The notes below the pieces were generated by a model, which ran no database searches, was not told the DNA's origin, and saw only the letters and a list, made by a program, of their open reading frames with translations. 64,000 nt of DNA from Harmothoe impar (lineage: Eukaryota; Annelida; Polychaeta; Phyllodocida; Polynoidae). Made by a program: the position numbers and the translations under genes. Where the stretch lies: positions 35,452,303 through 35,516,302 of the forward strand of contig OX381721.1 in the NCBI GenBank assembly GCA_947462335.1, given 5' to 3'. This document shows positions 41,681 through 53,555 of this stretch, one piece after another. Each line of letters begins with the position of its first letter. Positions within the stretch are counted from its first letter, which is position 1.

Positions 41681-43086
41681 TTATTTTAAAATCCATCTTT
41701 TCCCAAAACTGGTCGTATTTAGCTTCAGCAAAGAGCTCTATGGGAACGTAAAGATAACCGATAACCCTAAATTCTCGCATTTCATGACAACCCTATTCTA
41801 GGCCTATGGAAACACCGAGTGAGATGCCCTTTTCAGGCATCTATCGACAAAAAACTAAGGCCAAATAAAAAAAGGTGGCGCTGCGGTGGCCGGTGTCCTA
41901 ACAGTACCGCCACCACCCTCCAGGGGGCGATTGAGTTTGATCACCTCTTATCGATACCTCCAGCAACCAGGGATGTAAGTCAGGAGAGGTAAAAAAACAG
42001 GAAGTCGGACCAGGCCCTCCTTGTGGTGTTCCCGCAATCTATCGCGAGATATTGACGCTAGACGTCTCCACCCGTGGGTCTGAATTATATCTCTGTAAGG
42101 CTCAGCTCTCCATCACTCTCCAATATCCACCGGTGGATAATGGCCGCCACCCATAGTTAGTCAGTATCAAACCTCTGCTGGAGAGTGAAGGCTACGTTGG
42201 AGACTTGAGGCGCCCAGAGACTACTCGGCCGCAGACTGGTGTTCCCGGCCAGCAGAACGCCCTAGGACGGCCGTCCCGGTCACTGGGAACATTCCAGGAG
42301 GGTCAAAGAGACCGTCTAGGGCTTTGGCCGAGGTCGGGCACCAGGACGCCACCTGGTGGGTCTATACTGTACTACTGGGGTATTTGGTCCCCCTCCCAAG
42401 GGGCATTCCCAGCTAACAAAAAAACGTTATTTTAGGTCAACATAACGTTTTAAAACGTTATATAACGGTATGCCACAGTAAGGAGCCTTAGAGAAATGTT
42501 ATAAAATGTTGTATAACGTTTTTTGTTTAAGTGCACTTCTGCATGCTAAAACAAATATTTATCTTTTAAACCTTATCTGCACATTTGTTTAACCGTGTAT
42601 TGACGTTCATGGTTTAACGTCTTTTAAAATGAATGTTCCTTTTTTAACCTCATTGGATCTTTGCCAACCTTCCTTGTTCACTAGGTAGGCTACTCTTATA
42701 AGCCTTGGCACAATGTGGCACATGTCTATATCATGTTAATCATGTACAATCTAACTGTATTTTCTACACGGCTTACACACTAACATACTAAGTTCAAGTT
42801 CAAGTATCTTTTATTGAAGTCCGATCATAAGATGTTTTTGGGTACAATATTGGGTCGTGGATATATTAAATTCACAATTGTCAAACTATTACATGTAAGA
42901 ACACATGCGTTTTTGTAAGATTACATAAGTAACTACCGTACCATTGCGTTTAAGCGTCAGACATTGAATAAGCGCCGGTCTTGTATAAGTGCCGGGGTAT
43001 GAGGGTCTTGAAATTACTCCTAAGCACTAAAACTGGATCTTGAACAAGCGCCTGTCTTGTATAAGTGCCGGGGGTAAACACCCCTC
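41681..43086. other. Intergenic stretch before the Gypsy element
   Basis: A 42050-42400 segment is GC-rich with a frame at 42205-42435 that lacks an ATG start and any domain. 42420-42620 holds repeated AACGTT words. 42936-43080 holds AAGCGCC/TATAAGTGCCGG repeat fragments. No gene supported. Confidence 0.45.
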
Positions 43087-43248
43087 TGTTGTGTACGCGC
43101 ATCGGTGACATCATCACTTTGTGTGAGGACCGCATGGGCGACGTACGAGGACATGATCAGAGCTATCTACATGTTGTATTTGTACCATCTAAGATTACAG
43201 TAAAGACACATATGTTCTACAAGTCACAGACTCCATCACATTATTACA
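43087..43248 (+). repeat. Gypsy 5' LTR
   Basis: Begins TGTTGTGTACGCGCATCGGT and ends CACATTATTACA. It differs from the 3' LTR by four substitutions and a 3-nt indel by my reading. Confidence 0.95.
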
Positions 43249-43260
43249 TGGTGTCAGAAG
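43249..43260 (+). other. Gypsy primer-binding site
   Basis: TGGTGTCAGAAG directly follows the LTR end. The TGG start is what a tRNA CCA end would pair with. The tRNA species is not determined. Confidence 0.75.
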
Positions 43261-43403
43261 ATGTGGATGTTTGAAACCCTGGTAGATGAATTCTCCAAAC
43301 TGTGAGTAGACATTCAACATTTGGGTAGCAGGAGTGCCACAGACAGTGAAGCCTACAGGCCATTGCAACCCATCAAATTGACATTGCCCACACTATAATA
43401 TTA

Positions 43404-43618
43404 CCGTAAAACCTCGCGTATAAGCCTAACTCGCGTATTAGCCGCACCCCTAACTTTGGGAAATACTATAAGCCTAATCTGAAAATTGTTAATTTAGTAC
43501 TGTACTATACTTATAAAAACTCTCGTATAAGCCGCACCCCGTATAGGCATGTTTGGTATCAAAAGAAAGCTGGCTCTGACTCGCGTACAAGCCGCGGCTT
43601 ATACGCGAGGTTTTACGG
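43404..43618. repeat. MITE in the Gypsy leader, CCGTAAAACC family, TA target
   Basis: Perfect inverted ends CCGTAAAACCTCGCGTATAA and TTATACGCGAGGTTTTACGG, flanked by TA at 43402-43403 and 43619-43620. It lies between primer site and gag, and its sequence artificially extends the gag frame upstream to 43549. Confidence 0.92.
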
Positions 43619-43647
43619 TAATACAAAGTAACTATAGATCTATAGTC

Positions 43648-45027
43648 ATGGATCCAATGGCAGTATCACAAGCAGACCTGCCAAGAATGGACTGGGACTC
43701 CCCAGTGCTGAGGGAGGCATGGAAGAAATTTGAAGATCATGCAGATCTATTTTTCTCTGGCCCCCTTCGTAAGACTGAGCAAAACCAGCGCGTTAGTTTC
43801 ATCTTCATATGGTCCGGAGAGCGGGGCAGGGAGATATTCTCCACTTTTCACTTTGCCCCTGCTGTTGCAGCTGTGCCTGCTGCAGTTGGACAAGCCGCTA
43901 TTGCTGCGGTAGCAGGGGAGGACAAGACCGACCTCCAGACTGTATATAATAAGTTCCGGATGTACGTAGCGCCAAGGTCGACTATGTTTGTTTCGCGCCA
44001 CAAGTTCTACAGTAGGGTGCAGGGGCCGACTGAGTCAGTTGACAGTTTCCTCATGGGACTAAGACTCCTTGTCAAGTACTGTGCTTTCCCAGCAGCATTT
44101 GTGGATGAAATGCTACGTGACCGACTGGTGCTCGGCACCAACAGCAATGAGACAAAGAAACAGTATCTGGATAGCAGAGATGACGTTGACTTGTTTGCAG
44201 CTCTGAACATTGCTCGTGCTCTGGAGAGCACTCAACGGCACCTGAAGTGCATGGGTGGCTCAGAGGCTGCAGGAGACCAGGCCGTCGGAGTATCCGAGAA
44301 GAAAGCGGTTCCCAACAGGCAGAAGTATGGTGGCCATGGCAATGTTGGTGGTGGCAAACAGGCTCCGCAGAGAAGCACAGCTGAATTGTGCCCTAAGTGC
44401 AACCAGGACCCTCATCCCAGCATGAAGAATTGCCCTGCCAGAGGGAAGAGATGCGGTAACTGCAAGATGTATAACCATTTTGCGGCAGTCTGCCACGCAC
44501 AGGCAGTCCACACAGTACAGCCATCCCCAAATGACAGTGCTAGCTATGCAGGCGGGGATTTCTTCATAGATGTGGTCAACTCAGCGGCGTCCACCAAAGA
44601 CCAGGCTTTTGTCCACATCCAATGCCATGGCGTGACCATCAAGTTTAAGGTAGACACCGGGGCACAGGTCAACGTGCTACCCAAATCCGTGTTTGACAAA
44701 CTGTATGTCCAGCAGCCGCTCATGTTGAGTAAAACCACACTTCATGGATATGGAGGGCAGTCCCTAAATACATTGGCAGTCTGTGATCTAGAATGCACAC
44801 ACAAAGGTGATAGGCAGCGTTTACAGTTCCATGTTGTCGTCGCACAAGCACCCCCACTCCTTGGATTAAGGACGTGTGTGGACATGAATCTGGTACAGCT
44901 TGTACTGTCCATCGATGAACAGGAAACCGGGATACGAGAGTATGATACGAGTGGTAACGACCCTGCTATCAATGCCCTGATTTCGGAATACGCTGACATT
45001 TTTGAGGGGATAGGAGTTTCCTGGTGA
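43648..45027 (+). pseudogene. Gypsy gag-protease region
   Basis: The ATG at 43648 is the likely gag start because everything upstream in frame belongs to the MITE. The gag-like N-terminal half is followed by a Cys-rich stretch (CPKCNQDPHPSMKNC) and a zinc knuckle CGNCKMYNHFAAVC with CX2CX4HX4C spacing. The aspartic protease core VDTGAQVNVLPKSVFDKL and ALISEYADIFEGIG then lead toward RT. A 1-nt frame change near 45015-45022 ends this frame at TGA 45025-45027, while the RT continues in another frame. Whether this is damage or a programmed shift cannot be settled here, but downstream stops favour damage. Confidence 0.9.
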
Positions 45028-46815
45028 GCATAACATCAGTTTGCAGCCAGGAGCTGAGCCAGTCATACATGCATCCCGCACGGTGGCTGTATCCATCCGT
45101 GACAAAGTCAAGGCTGAGCTGGATCGTATGGAGAGTCATGGAATAGTTACCAAGGTCACCAAACCCACAGACTGGGTTAGCTCCATGGTGGTGGTTCACA
45201 AAACAAATGGTGACTTAAGGGTATGCTTGGATCCCAAAGATCTGAACAAGGCAATAAAACGACCACACTACCCAGTTCCAACCCTGGATGATGTCACTAG
45301 CAGACTGTCAGGATGCAGATATTTCTCTACGCTCGATGCCCGCAGCGGTTACTGGCAGATTCAGCTGGACGATGTATCATCCTAGTTGACGACGTTCAAC
45401 ACGCCGTTTGGTCGGTACAGATACCTACGTATGCCTTTCGGTATCAACTGTGCCCAGGACATATTCCAGAGGCGTGTGGATGAGACCTATGAGGGGCTGG
45501 CCAGAGTAAAGGGCATCAGTGACGATGTACTTGTGGCCGGAACAACTCGGGAATAACATTTGGAAACGCTTCGTGCAACATTTCAACGTGCTCGTGAGCA
45601 TGGTCAAAGGTACAACCTGGATAAATGCCATTTCAATGTGTCACAAGTGAAATACTATGGCCACGTCATATCTGACAACGGTATCCAGGCTGACCCCAAG
45701 AAGGTCGAGGCTATCACTCATATGGCAGCTCCCACCTCGAAGGCAGAACTCCAAACCATACTCGGGATGGTGAACTACCTCGCAAAGTTTGCACCTAATC
45801 TGAGCAGCATTACTGCCCCGATGAGAGACCTCCTGAGAAAAGACAAAGAGTTTGTGTGGGATGCCCAGCAGGACATGGCATTCGCCAAGATGAAAGAGAT
45901 CATCACAAAAGCCCCGGTCCTGGCATTCTATGACCCCAACAAGCCACTAACACTGCAGGAAGACGCCTCTGAGAAGGCCACAGGAGCGACAGTTATGCAG
46001 GATGGCCGCCCGATTGAATATGCATCCCGAGCATTAGATGCGTCCAAGGGTAACTGGGCCCCGATTGAGCGTGAGATGCTAGCTATTGTGCACGGATGCT
46101 CCCGGTTCCACCAGTATGTATATGGCAGAAAAACAACAGTGGAGTCAGATCACAAGCCTCTGGAATCAATCCTCCGCAAACCCATATCAGCAGCACCCAA
46201 ACGGCTCCAAACAATGATTCTGGAGCTCCAAAGGTACATGTATGACATCGACGTGGTGTACAAACCGGGGAAGGATATCCCAGTGCCAGACTGCTTGAGC
46301 AGAAACCTGGTGGTGGGCTCCGTTCCACCACAGAGTGACGAACTGAATGAGAAACTGGATGCAGTCATTCACTACATGGTGGCCTCATTACCCATCAGTG
46401 ACCCGAAGCTAACTGAGCTCAGGTTGACCACAGCTAGTGACCAGAACATCCAGGTGCTGAAGCACATCATCTTGACAGGGTGGCCAGCACAGCTGAAGGA
46501 ATGTCCCGGAGCAGTTCTGGATTACTGGAACTATAGAGACGAACTCGCATTTGCTGATGGTATTATATTCAAGGGTGATCGCATGGTTATTCCAAAAGCA
46601 CTACGTACAGAGATGATGGAGAACATACATGAAGGCCATTTTGGCATTGAAAAGTGTCGAGCTCAGGCACGATCTGCTATATTCTGGCCAGGAATGAATG
46701 CTGATATAGACACTACCGTCAGTAGCTGTGGGACATGCCAGCAACACCGTAATGCCAATCAGAAGGAGACACTCATCAGCCACCAAGCCCCTAGTCTGCC
46801 ATGGCAAGTAGTTGC
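45028..46815 (+). pseudogene. Gypsy RT-RNase H and integrase N-terminus, broken
   Basis: Reverse transcriptase fragments are LRVCLDPKDLNKAI, YFSTLDARSGYWQI, YLRMPFGINCAQDIFQRR and ISDDVLVAG, the last carrying the catalytic Asp pair. TAG at 45383-45385 and TAA at 45554-45556 interrupt the frame. RNase H follows (LTLQEDASEKATGATVMQDG, EREMLAIVHG, ESDHKPLESI). The integrase HHCC zinc finger (HEGHFGIEKCR ... CGTCQQH) runs up to the insertion at 46816. Its central domain resumes at 58576. The order is the usual Ty3/Gypsy pol order. Confidence 0.93.
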
Positions 46816-47435
46816 TACCCAGCTAGCAAAACTCATGTAAATTACATCATTTTTACATCATTTTCTGATTGGTCGTTACATCATTGGATGATGTCAATTG
46901 TCGTTCCCAAGATGTCACATATGCAAGAAGTTTTTACGTGTCCCTTTGCATGGGTATTTTACATAAGTATATTTACATTAAAAAAACAACATATCAACGA
47001 TATGTTTGAACTTAATAATAATGATGTATATAATTGACCAGCTGTAGGCCTAAAACATGTCTGAAACGTATAAATTTAGACATGTCAAAAAGATGTGATA
47101 TGGAGATATGTACATGACATGTTGCAGGGATGACATTTATACCAGTTCTGCGTATACCCCCCTCCGAGTAGTGATTATAAATCAGAAAGAATATTTAGGA
47201 TAACTCTGAGAGATTGTAGACATCATATAGTTATGTCCATTTTATGTCAATGTATGACATGTACACAGGCACTCTGCATAGGAAGCAAACACCTGTTCTG
47301 TGAAAGACACTTTGCAGGCATTTTCCATTCCATACAGACACATTTATCCTAGCCAGGAGGCCCAGATGTGATATCAGCCCAAGTAGTATAGTATGTATCG
47401 GAACGGGACTATGCTTAAGTACTGTTTATTACTCA

Positions 47436-47745
47436 ATCGATATGCAGCCAATCAGAGGCCTCCCTTTTGGCGGGAAATTCAAAAGCAGCCAATGAGAGGC
47501 CTCCCTTTTGGCGGGAAATACAAATAGGTCACGTGACCGGAAGTGACCTACTTCCGGTCACGTGACCTTTGGGCGGGAAATTCAAATAGGTCACGTGACC
47601 GGAAGTGACCTACTTAAGAGGGTCACTTGACCACCATGTTGGCGGGAAATTCAAATAGGTCACGTGACTGGAAGTGACCTACTTAAGGGGGTCACGTGAC
47701 TACTATGTTGGCGCGAATTTCAAATAAGTCACTTGAGATTTTTAT
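47436..47745. promoter_or_regulatory. Array of CCAAT, E2F-like, CACGTG and ETS-like motifs
   Basis: GCAGCCAATCAGAGG/GCAGCCAATGAGAGG occurs twice, TTTTGGCGGGAAAT-type words at least twice exactly (plus GGGCGGGAAATTC), GGTCACGTGAC five times and ACCGGAAGTGACCTACTT-type words repeatedly. These match consensus sites for NF-Y, E2F, E-box/CLEAR and ETS factors. The same array is in the right repeat (57110-57390). Function is inferred, not shown. Confidence 0.6.
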
Positions 47746-47900
47746 AGATAAATAAATTTTAAAAAGAAAAAGCAAGCTGAAAGCTTGCTAAAAAATATTT
47801 TTAAAATGTGGCTCTTTTTTTTAGGGGGGGAGGGGCACTCTGGGGGGCACTCTTTAAGATGCATAGGGGGGGAGGGGGGGAGGAGGGGTTTTTAAGAGTA

Positions 47901-47946
47901 AGACTCGCTCTCTGCCCTCTCTTTTAGAGGGCAGAGAGGCGAGTCT
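47901..47946. other. Hairpin in the left terminal repeat
   Basis: AGACTCGCTCTCTGCCCTCT and AGAGGGCAGAGAGGCGAGTCT are inverse complements with a one-base bulge. The inverted copy is at 56871-56916. Confidence 0.85.
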
Positions 47947-48596
47947 ACTGGTTCGTCTACTTACAATGTCAACATTTTTTTTTTTTTTGTTTTTGGGCAA
48001 ACTGAGTTTGCACAAGGAAAAAAAACGCGACTTACTTAGGGCAATAACGTCTAGAAGAGAGAGAGAGAACTCTTGCTCTAGGTTGAGCGGGACTACATGA
48101 TGAGTATACTGAGTGTTAGGGCTCTTGCTACACGACCAAAAGATTGAAATGTATCATGATGCGTTTATGATGATGTGCATCATGATGTGACTATCTTACA
48201 ACCCTATAAGAAATAAGCAAGGTCTCTCTCCTATACATAGGCGTACTTACACTGGCTATTTGTAAACTAATGAATACGACTTCCTCATTAAAATTGTCAT
48301 CTACAACTCTTTCAATCTTAAGGCTTTTTTTTTTTGAGTTTATTCTTTTTTTTTCAAATTTGGTCCCACCTCAAAAGAGGAATAGGACTCTGTAACAATG
48401 TAGCTCTCTTGATCAATTAACAGTCCACATTTTTCTTAGATGTCATCTGACAGCTTCTTGCTAGGCCAAGATATTGTTAAATAAACAACTTGGAAAGCTA
48501 ATTACAGTTTTCTGGGCTTGAAATATGAGTATCTTGACTGTAACAGCAGCCTTTTACCATATAGTCCTTCAACAGCCCCCTGTTTTAGAGCCATTT

Positions 48597-49020
48597 GGTC
48601 AGCGACAGCCCCTCTTTTCTCATCTTACACAGAGGCAAATATCAGAGTCACCCAATGTCGCCTAAACCGCTCTCACACAAGGGTCAGGCACTGCTGGCCT
48701 ATAATAGATGGGTCAAGGGTCATTCTACTGAGGGTCAGGCTAGGCCGGACATTCAATAACAGGCTGGACTTTGGCAAACTTGCTTGAAAGTCTGGCGACG
48801 CTGGATCCTTATGCCACAGTCTGTCAATGCTGGACTCTTGCTGGCCAGACTTTCAAAGCAAATTTGCCAAAGTCCAGCCTGTTATTGAATGTCCGGCCTA
48901 GCCTGACCCCTCAGTAGAACCGTCCTTGACCCATCTATTATAGTCCAGCAGGGCCTGACCCTTGTATGGGAGTAGTATTGGCGACATTGGCTGACTCTGA
49001 TATTTACCTGTGTGTACGGA
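48597..49020. repeat. Fold-back repeat, arms ~190 bp
   Basis: TTATTGAATGTCCGGCCTAG on the right arm is the inverse of CTAGGCCGGACATTCAATAA on the left. The arms run outward to about 48600 and 49020 around a ~50-base centre near 48810. Confidence 0.85.
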
Positions 49021-49319
49021 GGGAGGAGAGGGTTCACAGCCACAGCTCTCTTAAGGCAAAGCTTGCGCTTATAGAGCACTACTAGTGGAGGTCTAGATGA
49101 GGAGGAGGCTATGGTGCTTGTCTTCAAAAAAAAAAAAAAAATAGCCATGGCACATGTCGATGTCCCTTAATTATGCTCATATCTCATGTCGATTTTAAGA
49201 ATTGCTCATGTCACCTGTCACTATGTTTTTCAAGGTTCATGTCAAATGTCACTAGGCCTCATGTCGAATGTCGATTCTAAGAAACAGGTATGTCACCATC
49301 TCGAATTTAGTGGTCTAGA

Positions 49320-49323
49320 CTGC

Positions 49324-49355
<32 letters not shown>

Positions 49356-49762
49356 ATTTGCTGTTGCTGCTGCTGCTGTCGGTGCTGCTGCTTGTGCTGC
49401 TCGTGCAACTGCTGCAGCTGCTGACAGCTGCTGCTGCTTGTGCTGCTCGTGCAGCTGCTGCAGTTGCTGACGATGTCACGGATGCTGTTGACAGATGCTG
49501 CTGCTTGTGCTGCTCGTGCAGCTGCTGCTGCTGCTGCTGCTGCTGCTGACGATGTCACGGATGCTGCTGACAGATGCTGCTGCTTGTGCTGCTCGTGCAG
49601 CTGCTGCAGCAGCTGCTGCTTGTGCTGCTCGTGCAGCTGCTGCAGCTGCTGACGATGTCACGGATGCTGTTGACAGATGCTGCTGCTTGTGCTGCTCGTG
49701 CAGCTGCTGCTGCTGCTGACGATGTCACGGATGCTGCTGACAGATGCTGCTGCTTGTGCAGC
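49320..49762. repeat. CTG-rich minisatellite
   Basis: Five or so units of about 80 bp built of GCTGCTGCTTGTGCTGCTCG and CTGACGATGTCACGGATGCT. It lies directly downstream of the minus-strand ORF. Poly-Ala/Leu/Ser frames here are not taken as genes. Confidence 0.93.
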
Positions 49763-49814
49763 ACGAGACCGAGTAGCCGCTATTACTAATGCTACTATGA
49801 GAAAATACATTTAG

Positions 49815-50669
49815 TCAGTCGATTAAATCAAGGACGTTTTCTGACTTCAGTGGATCGTTTAGCCATCGGCCACGGGCAAAACTTGAAACCATTTTATACA
49901 TGGGACAATTGGCAGAGTCGAAACATGTTGGTACGATGGGGTCGATCATGTTCATCATCAGTTCAGGCAAAGGAAGTGTGTCGACAGCACGCGAAAACTT
50001 CATGTCTGGATGTTTCAACACAAGACCTTTTATCACACTCACACAGCTGCTTTGAAGAGTGAATCCTTGACCAAACTTGAGCTTTTCCAACACAGCTTTG
50101 GCCTCTTTCTGTGCAATAAGGGATCTCTCTTTCGGGTTCATCTCAGTGCTGTCTAGCATGTCCTCAAAGTCTTTAACATAATGTTCCAACGGGCTACAAA
50201 TGATGTACTCCAGATCATCGTCCGTATATGTCGTCTCCTCGCACCATATTGTGTCTTCTCCTGTTTCGAATTCCGTCATTTTCTGAACAATCTCCTCGTG
50301 AGTGCGTTGCATATATCGAAGCTCCTTCAAAGACCAGATAACTTGTATGGCGAAGCCTGAACAAATACCTGAAGGAATTTTAGGCCAAGCATACGGAGCT
50401 AAGAAAAATAGCTCCAACTAAATTTTCTCCCTCTGTCCAAATGAAACTACTTCCGTTCCGATGAAGTTGAAGCATGCTTCTATCCATTGCTCCTTGGTGA
50501 CGTCCTTCCAATGTTTCTTTACCTCACATGCATCATAGGGCACTGTTTCTCTTCCTGCTTCAAGTGGGAGTTGCTTTTTATTTCTTGGACTCATTTGAAG
50601 AGTTTCGATGCTCTGTAGCGTCGACACTTCGATAAGAAAAGAAGCTGTAAAGGTAGAAATAACCCTCAT
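49815..50669 (-). pseudogene. Unrecognised 284-codon ORF interrupted by one TAG
   Basis: Reading on the minus strand from ATG 50669, 83 codons (MRVISTFTASFLIEVSTLQS ... VVSFGQREKI) lead to TAG at 50418-50420. The same frame then continues without a break for 200 codons (LELFFLAPYAWPKI ... NDPLKSENVLDLID) to TGA at 49815-49817. Composition is that of an ordinary soluble, mixed-charge protein, with acidic patches (TTYTDDDLEY) and scattered Cys. I recognise no domain. It is the only substantial non-repeat ORF inside the 10 kb element, so it may be cargo or a remnant core gene. The amber may be a mutation, readthrough or an unseen intron. Confidence 0.55.
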
Positions 50670-51839
50670 AACATGCTGAGCGAGCGTAGAGTGGACGATG
50701 CTACGATGATGAAGGGCGGGTCGAGAAAGTGTGATGGGTGAGAGCGGCGTTTCACTCCTTATGTACCCTGTCCTAGATAATCCTCTTAAACGGCTGAAAA
50801 GACTCTCTCAGTACAGAGTCTCTACTCAATTAAGTGATCTGTTAAGTAAGTTTTCACATGCTACCTGACTACTGCAGGTGGGTTTAGACTTAAGCAGCTT
50901 AGTGCACACACGTGTCTGTTAGAAAGCTACCTGCACACCTGCCTTCCTTTTTCACTAGTATTTACCCCCTGCCGACTTATAAGGCGCCTATACACGTGTC
51001 AGCCTCCTTATATACGTCTTCTTGCTTCTAGAGCTAAGCTACTTACCGTCGTTTTCAGCTGCCGCAGGCTGACTGGCAGCTATTTGAAAAGAGAATACCC
51101 GTTACCTGTATAACGGATCAGGGGGTTATGAGATTAGAGTGTGTATACAAAAAAAGCTACAGGGGGCGTGTGTCTGTCTGTGAGGTAGAGACGAGTCCAT
51201 GTGGTAAGCGACTTAAGTGTAAAACAAAAACACCTCCTCTTGCCGCGGTGAGTGGAGCGGACGGCGGCTGGCTAGTTGAATAAGCGTCAGCTTAGAAGAT
51301 AATCCGTCCACGGGCTGGCGCGTCACACCTGTCGTTAATCACCCCCTGTAGTCTTTGTATACACAGTTGACCCGGCTTTATCTCTTCACCAGCTATAATC
51401 CCATATACATGTAGCGCACGTTACACTTGTTATCTGTCTTTTCATGCTGATGGATTAGGGGTGGAAGGGGTCCAGGTGAAAAGCAATTTGATTCCTCTCT
51501 GGAAGAGGGTGGGGCTCTAGGTGAAAACAAGCTTAGAAGATCCAGATTAGCCGCTCTCTCAGCTATATAAAGAGCCTCAATTTTTATCTCTGCCCACTTC
51601 GTCTTGTTGTACACTATCAGTCACGAGGCAGACGCTCGAAGTAGCAGATGTTTGCAGTATGGTTTATACAGAGGTTACCTGCTAATAGGATTTTGTCTAA
51701 AAAAAAATATGGGGTGAGTAGATCGCTTTTTTTTCTAAAAAAAAACACTTAGAACTCGGGTATGAATATGTAGCACTGTAAATAGTTAGTGTGAGTACAC
51801 AGTAGAATCTACGGTACTATAGTCTTAACTGTTTAAAGA
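50670..51839. other. Interior of the 10 kb element upstream of the ORF
   Basis: No further ORF or repeat end recognised. The sequence on the minus strand just upstream of the ORF has only a weak TATA-like ACATAAGG (near 50760). Confidence 0.45.
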
Positions 51840-52462
51840 CTGTGGAGCGCGTTAATGCGCGGTCTCCTTACTAATTTCACTTGACCAGGCTGGCAGGGTC
51901 AACTAGTCTAGGTAATTACAACCACAAGGGTGGCTACTCAACATCCAAGTAGACCTACTACTACAAGATTGTCTTTTGACCACTCTGCTGCCGCCTGGTG
52001 ATTACATGCTCTAGTATAGTTCTCCGCTCTTTTCGTCAGATGACGCCACAATAGGATTTTTGTACATTTCTACGATACTCGCGAACATTTTAAACGCATA
52101 ATGAACTATAATAAGCAACAAAGCACACTTCTAATATATTGAATATAAAAAACATGTCAATGTTGTGTATTTCTGATAGAATGAGGCAGTTTCTTTGAAA
52201 TATCAACTGAACTATAGCGAGATGAAAATACTACACCATATCTAAAGCGATATAAAAAGCTATATATAGTCAGAACCTCTCACGGATTGGTATTCTGCAA
52301 CGGATCACTCAACCACTCGTCCTCGAAAGCCACACAGGGCTCCTGTCCATCAGGACTTTGAGCCTTGACGCTTTTGAGGGAGGTTTGATCCTATGCTGCC
52401 TAACATGAGGTGTAATTAATAACACCGCGGCCCCTCTTTAGGGGCCACACAATAAACAAAGA
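51840..52462 (+). repeat. Direct repeat, copy A
   Basis: Shares TTCACTTGACCAGGCTGGCA, TAGTATAGTTCTCCGCTCTT and GGGGCCACACAATAAACAAA in the same order with 52731-53900. Copy A retains the empty sites for two insertions found in copy B. Confidence 0.88.
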
Positions 52463-52916
52463 ATAAAAAGACTAAGGGGCCGTTCACAAACGTCATCCCT
52501 ATTTTTTTTCTACGGAGCGGGTAGGTCTTAGGTTTAGCACTATCTGTCGTTGCAAATGGTGCTCGTGTAGAGTCGGCATGATGTACCAAAAGAGCATTTA
52601 TACACAATGATACCATTGTACAAATGTGTATACCTAGTAGGCAGTGTCTAATCATCAAATCTAAGAGGGTGCTATAGTTTTATTATACTTTTATAGGCTA
52701 TTTTAAAATCCAAGCTTAGCTTAGTTTATAGTCTCCTTACCAATTTTCACTTGACCAGGCTGGCAGAGCCAACTAGTCTAGGTAATTATAACCACAAGGG
52801 CGGCTACTCAAGATCCAAGTAGACCTACTACTACGAGATTGTCTTTTTGACCCCTCTGCCGCCTAGTTATTACATCCTCTAGTCTAGCTCGCCATACCCT
52901 TTGAGCAGCTCCATTG

Positions 52917-53033
52917 CCTCGGTAAAAGTGTAGGGGCGTGCTTTCCACCTTCAGTCATCCATAGATTCGATCACCATCACCGCCCTTGAAATGACCTCAG
53001 CTGTTAATTAGGGCGTAAAGCAACCCAACAACC
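52917..53033 (+). repeat. SINE-like repeat, second subfamily, copy 1
   Basis: CTCGGTAAAAGTGTAGGGGC through TTAGGGCGTAAAGCAACCCA and (AACC)n. A near-identical copy is at 55830-55950. Confidence 0.65.
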
Positions 53034-53555
53034 AACCAAGTCCCTGTCAAAGATGTGAATAACGAACGCGCTAGTATAGTTCTCCGCTCTTTCGTCAGAT
53101 GGCGCCACAATAGGATTTTTGTACATTTCCACGATACTCGCGAACATTTTAACGCAATAATGAGCTATATAAAGCAACAAAGTGTGCTTCTAATATATTG
53201 AATATAAAAAAAAAGCCAATGTTGTGTATTTCTGATAGAATGAGTCAGTTTCTTTAAATATCAACTAAACTATAGCGAGATGAAAAATACTACACCATAT
53301 CTAAGGCGATATAAAAGCTATACATAGTCAGAACCTCTCACGGATCGGTATTCTGTCTGCAACGGATCACTCCCACTGGTCCTCGTATGCCACACACGGC
53401 TCTCCCCTGTTTGAGCTTTGAGGCCTTTGAGGATCCATGCTGCCCAACATGAGGCGTAATTAATTACGCTGATGTTGCGCAGCAGCGGCAGCATCTAACT
53501 CTCATCGGAGTTAGTCGGCCCCTCTTTAGGGGCCACACAATAAACAAAGAATATA

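Larger units (their letters stand above)
47382..48395 (+). repeat. Left terminal inverted repeat of the 10 kb element
   Basis: Matches 56605-57436 in inverse orientation with few differences, apart from about 190 bases (about 47965-48150) absent on the right. In order it holds a CCAAT/E2F/CACGTG/ETS motif array, an A/T-rich part, a G-rich module with GGGGCACTCT words, and a hairpin. Confidence 0.9.

Noticed and set aside
42205..42435. 76-codon ORF upstream of the Gypsy element
   Set aside because: No ATG, no recognised domain, Arg/Pro/Gly-biased because of local GC content.
43549..43647. Upstream extension of the Gypsy gag frame
   Set aside because: These codons lie in or just after an inserted MITE (43404-43618), so the real start is taken as ATG 43648.
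49307..49789. Poly-Ala/Leu/Ser ORFs in the CTG minisatellite
   Set aside because: Trinucleotide repeats are open in many frames on both strands. No flanking unique coding sequence continues them.
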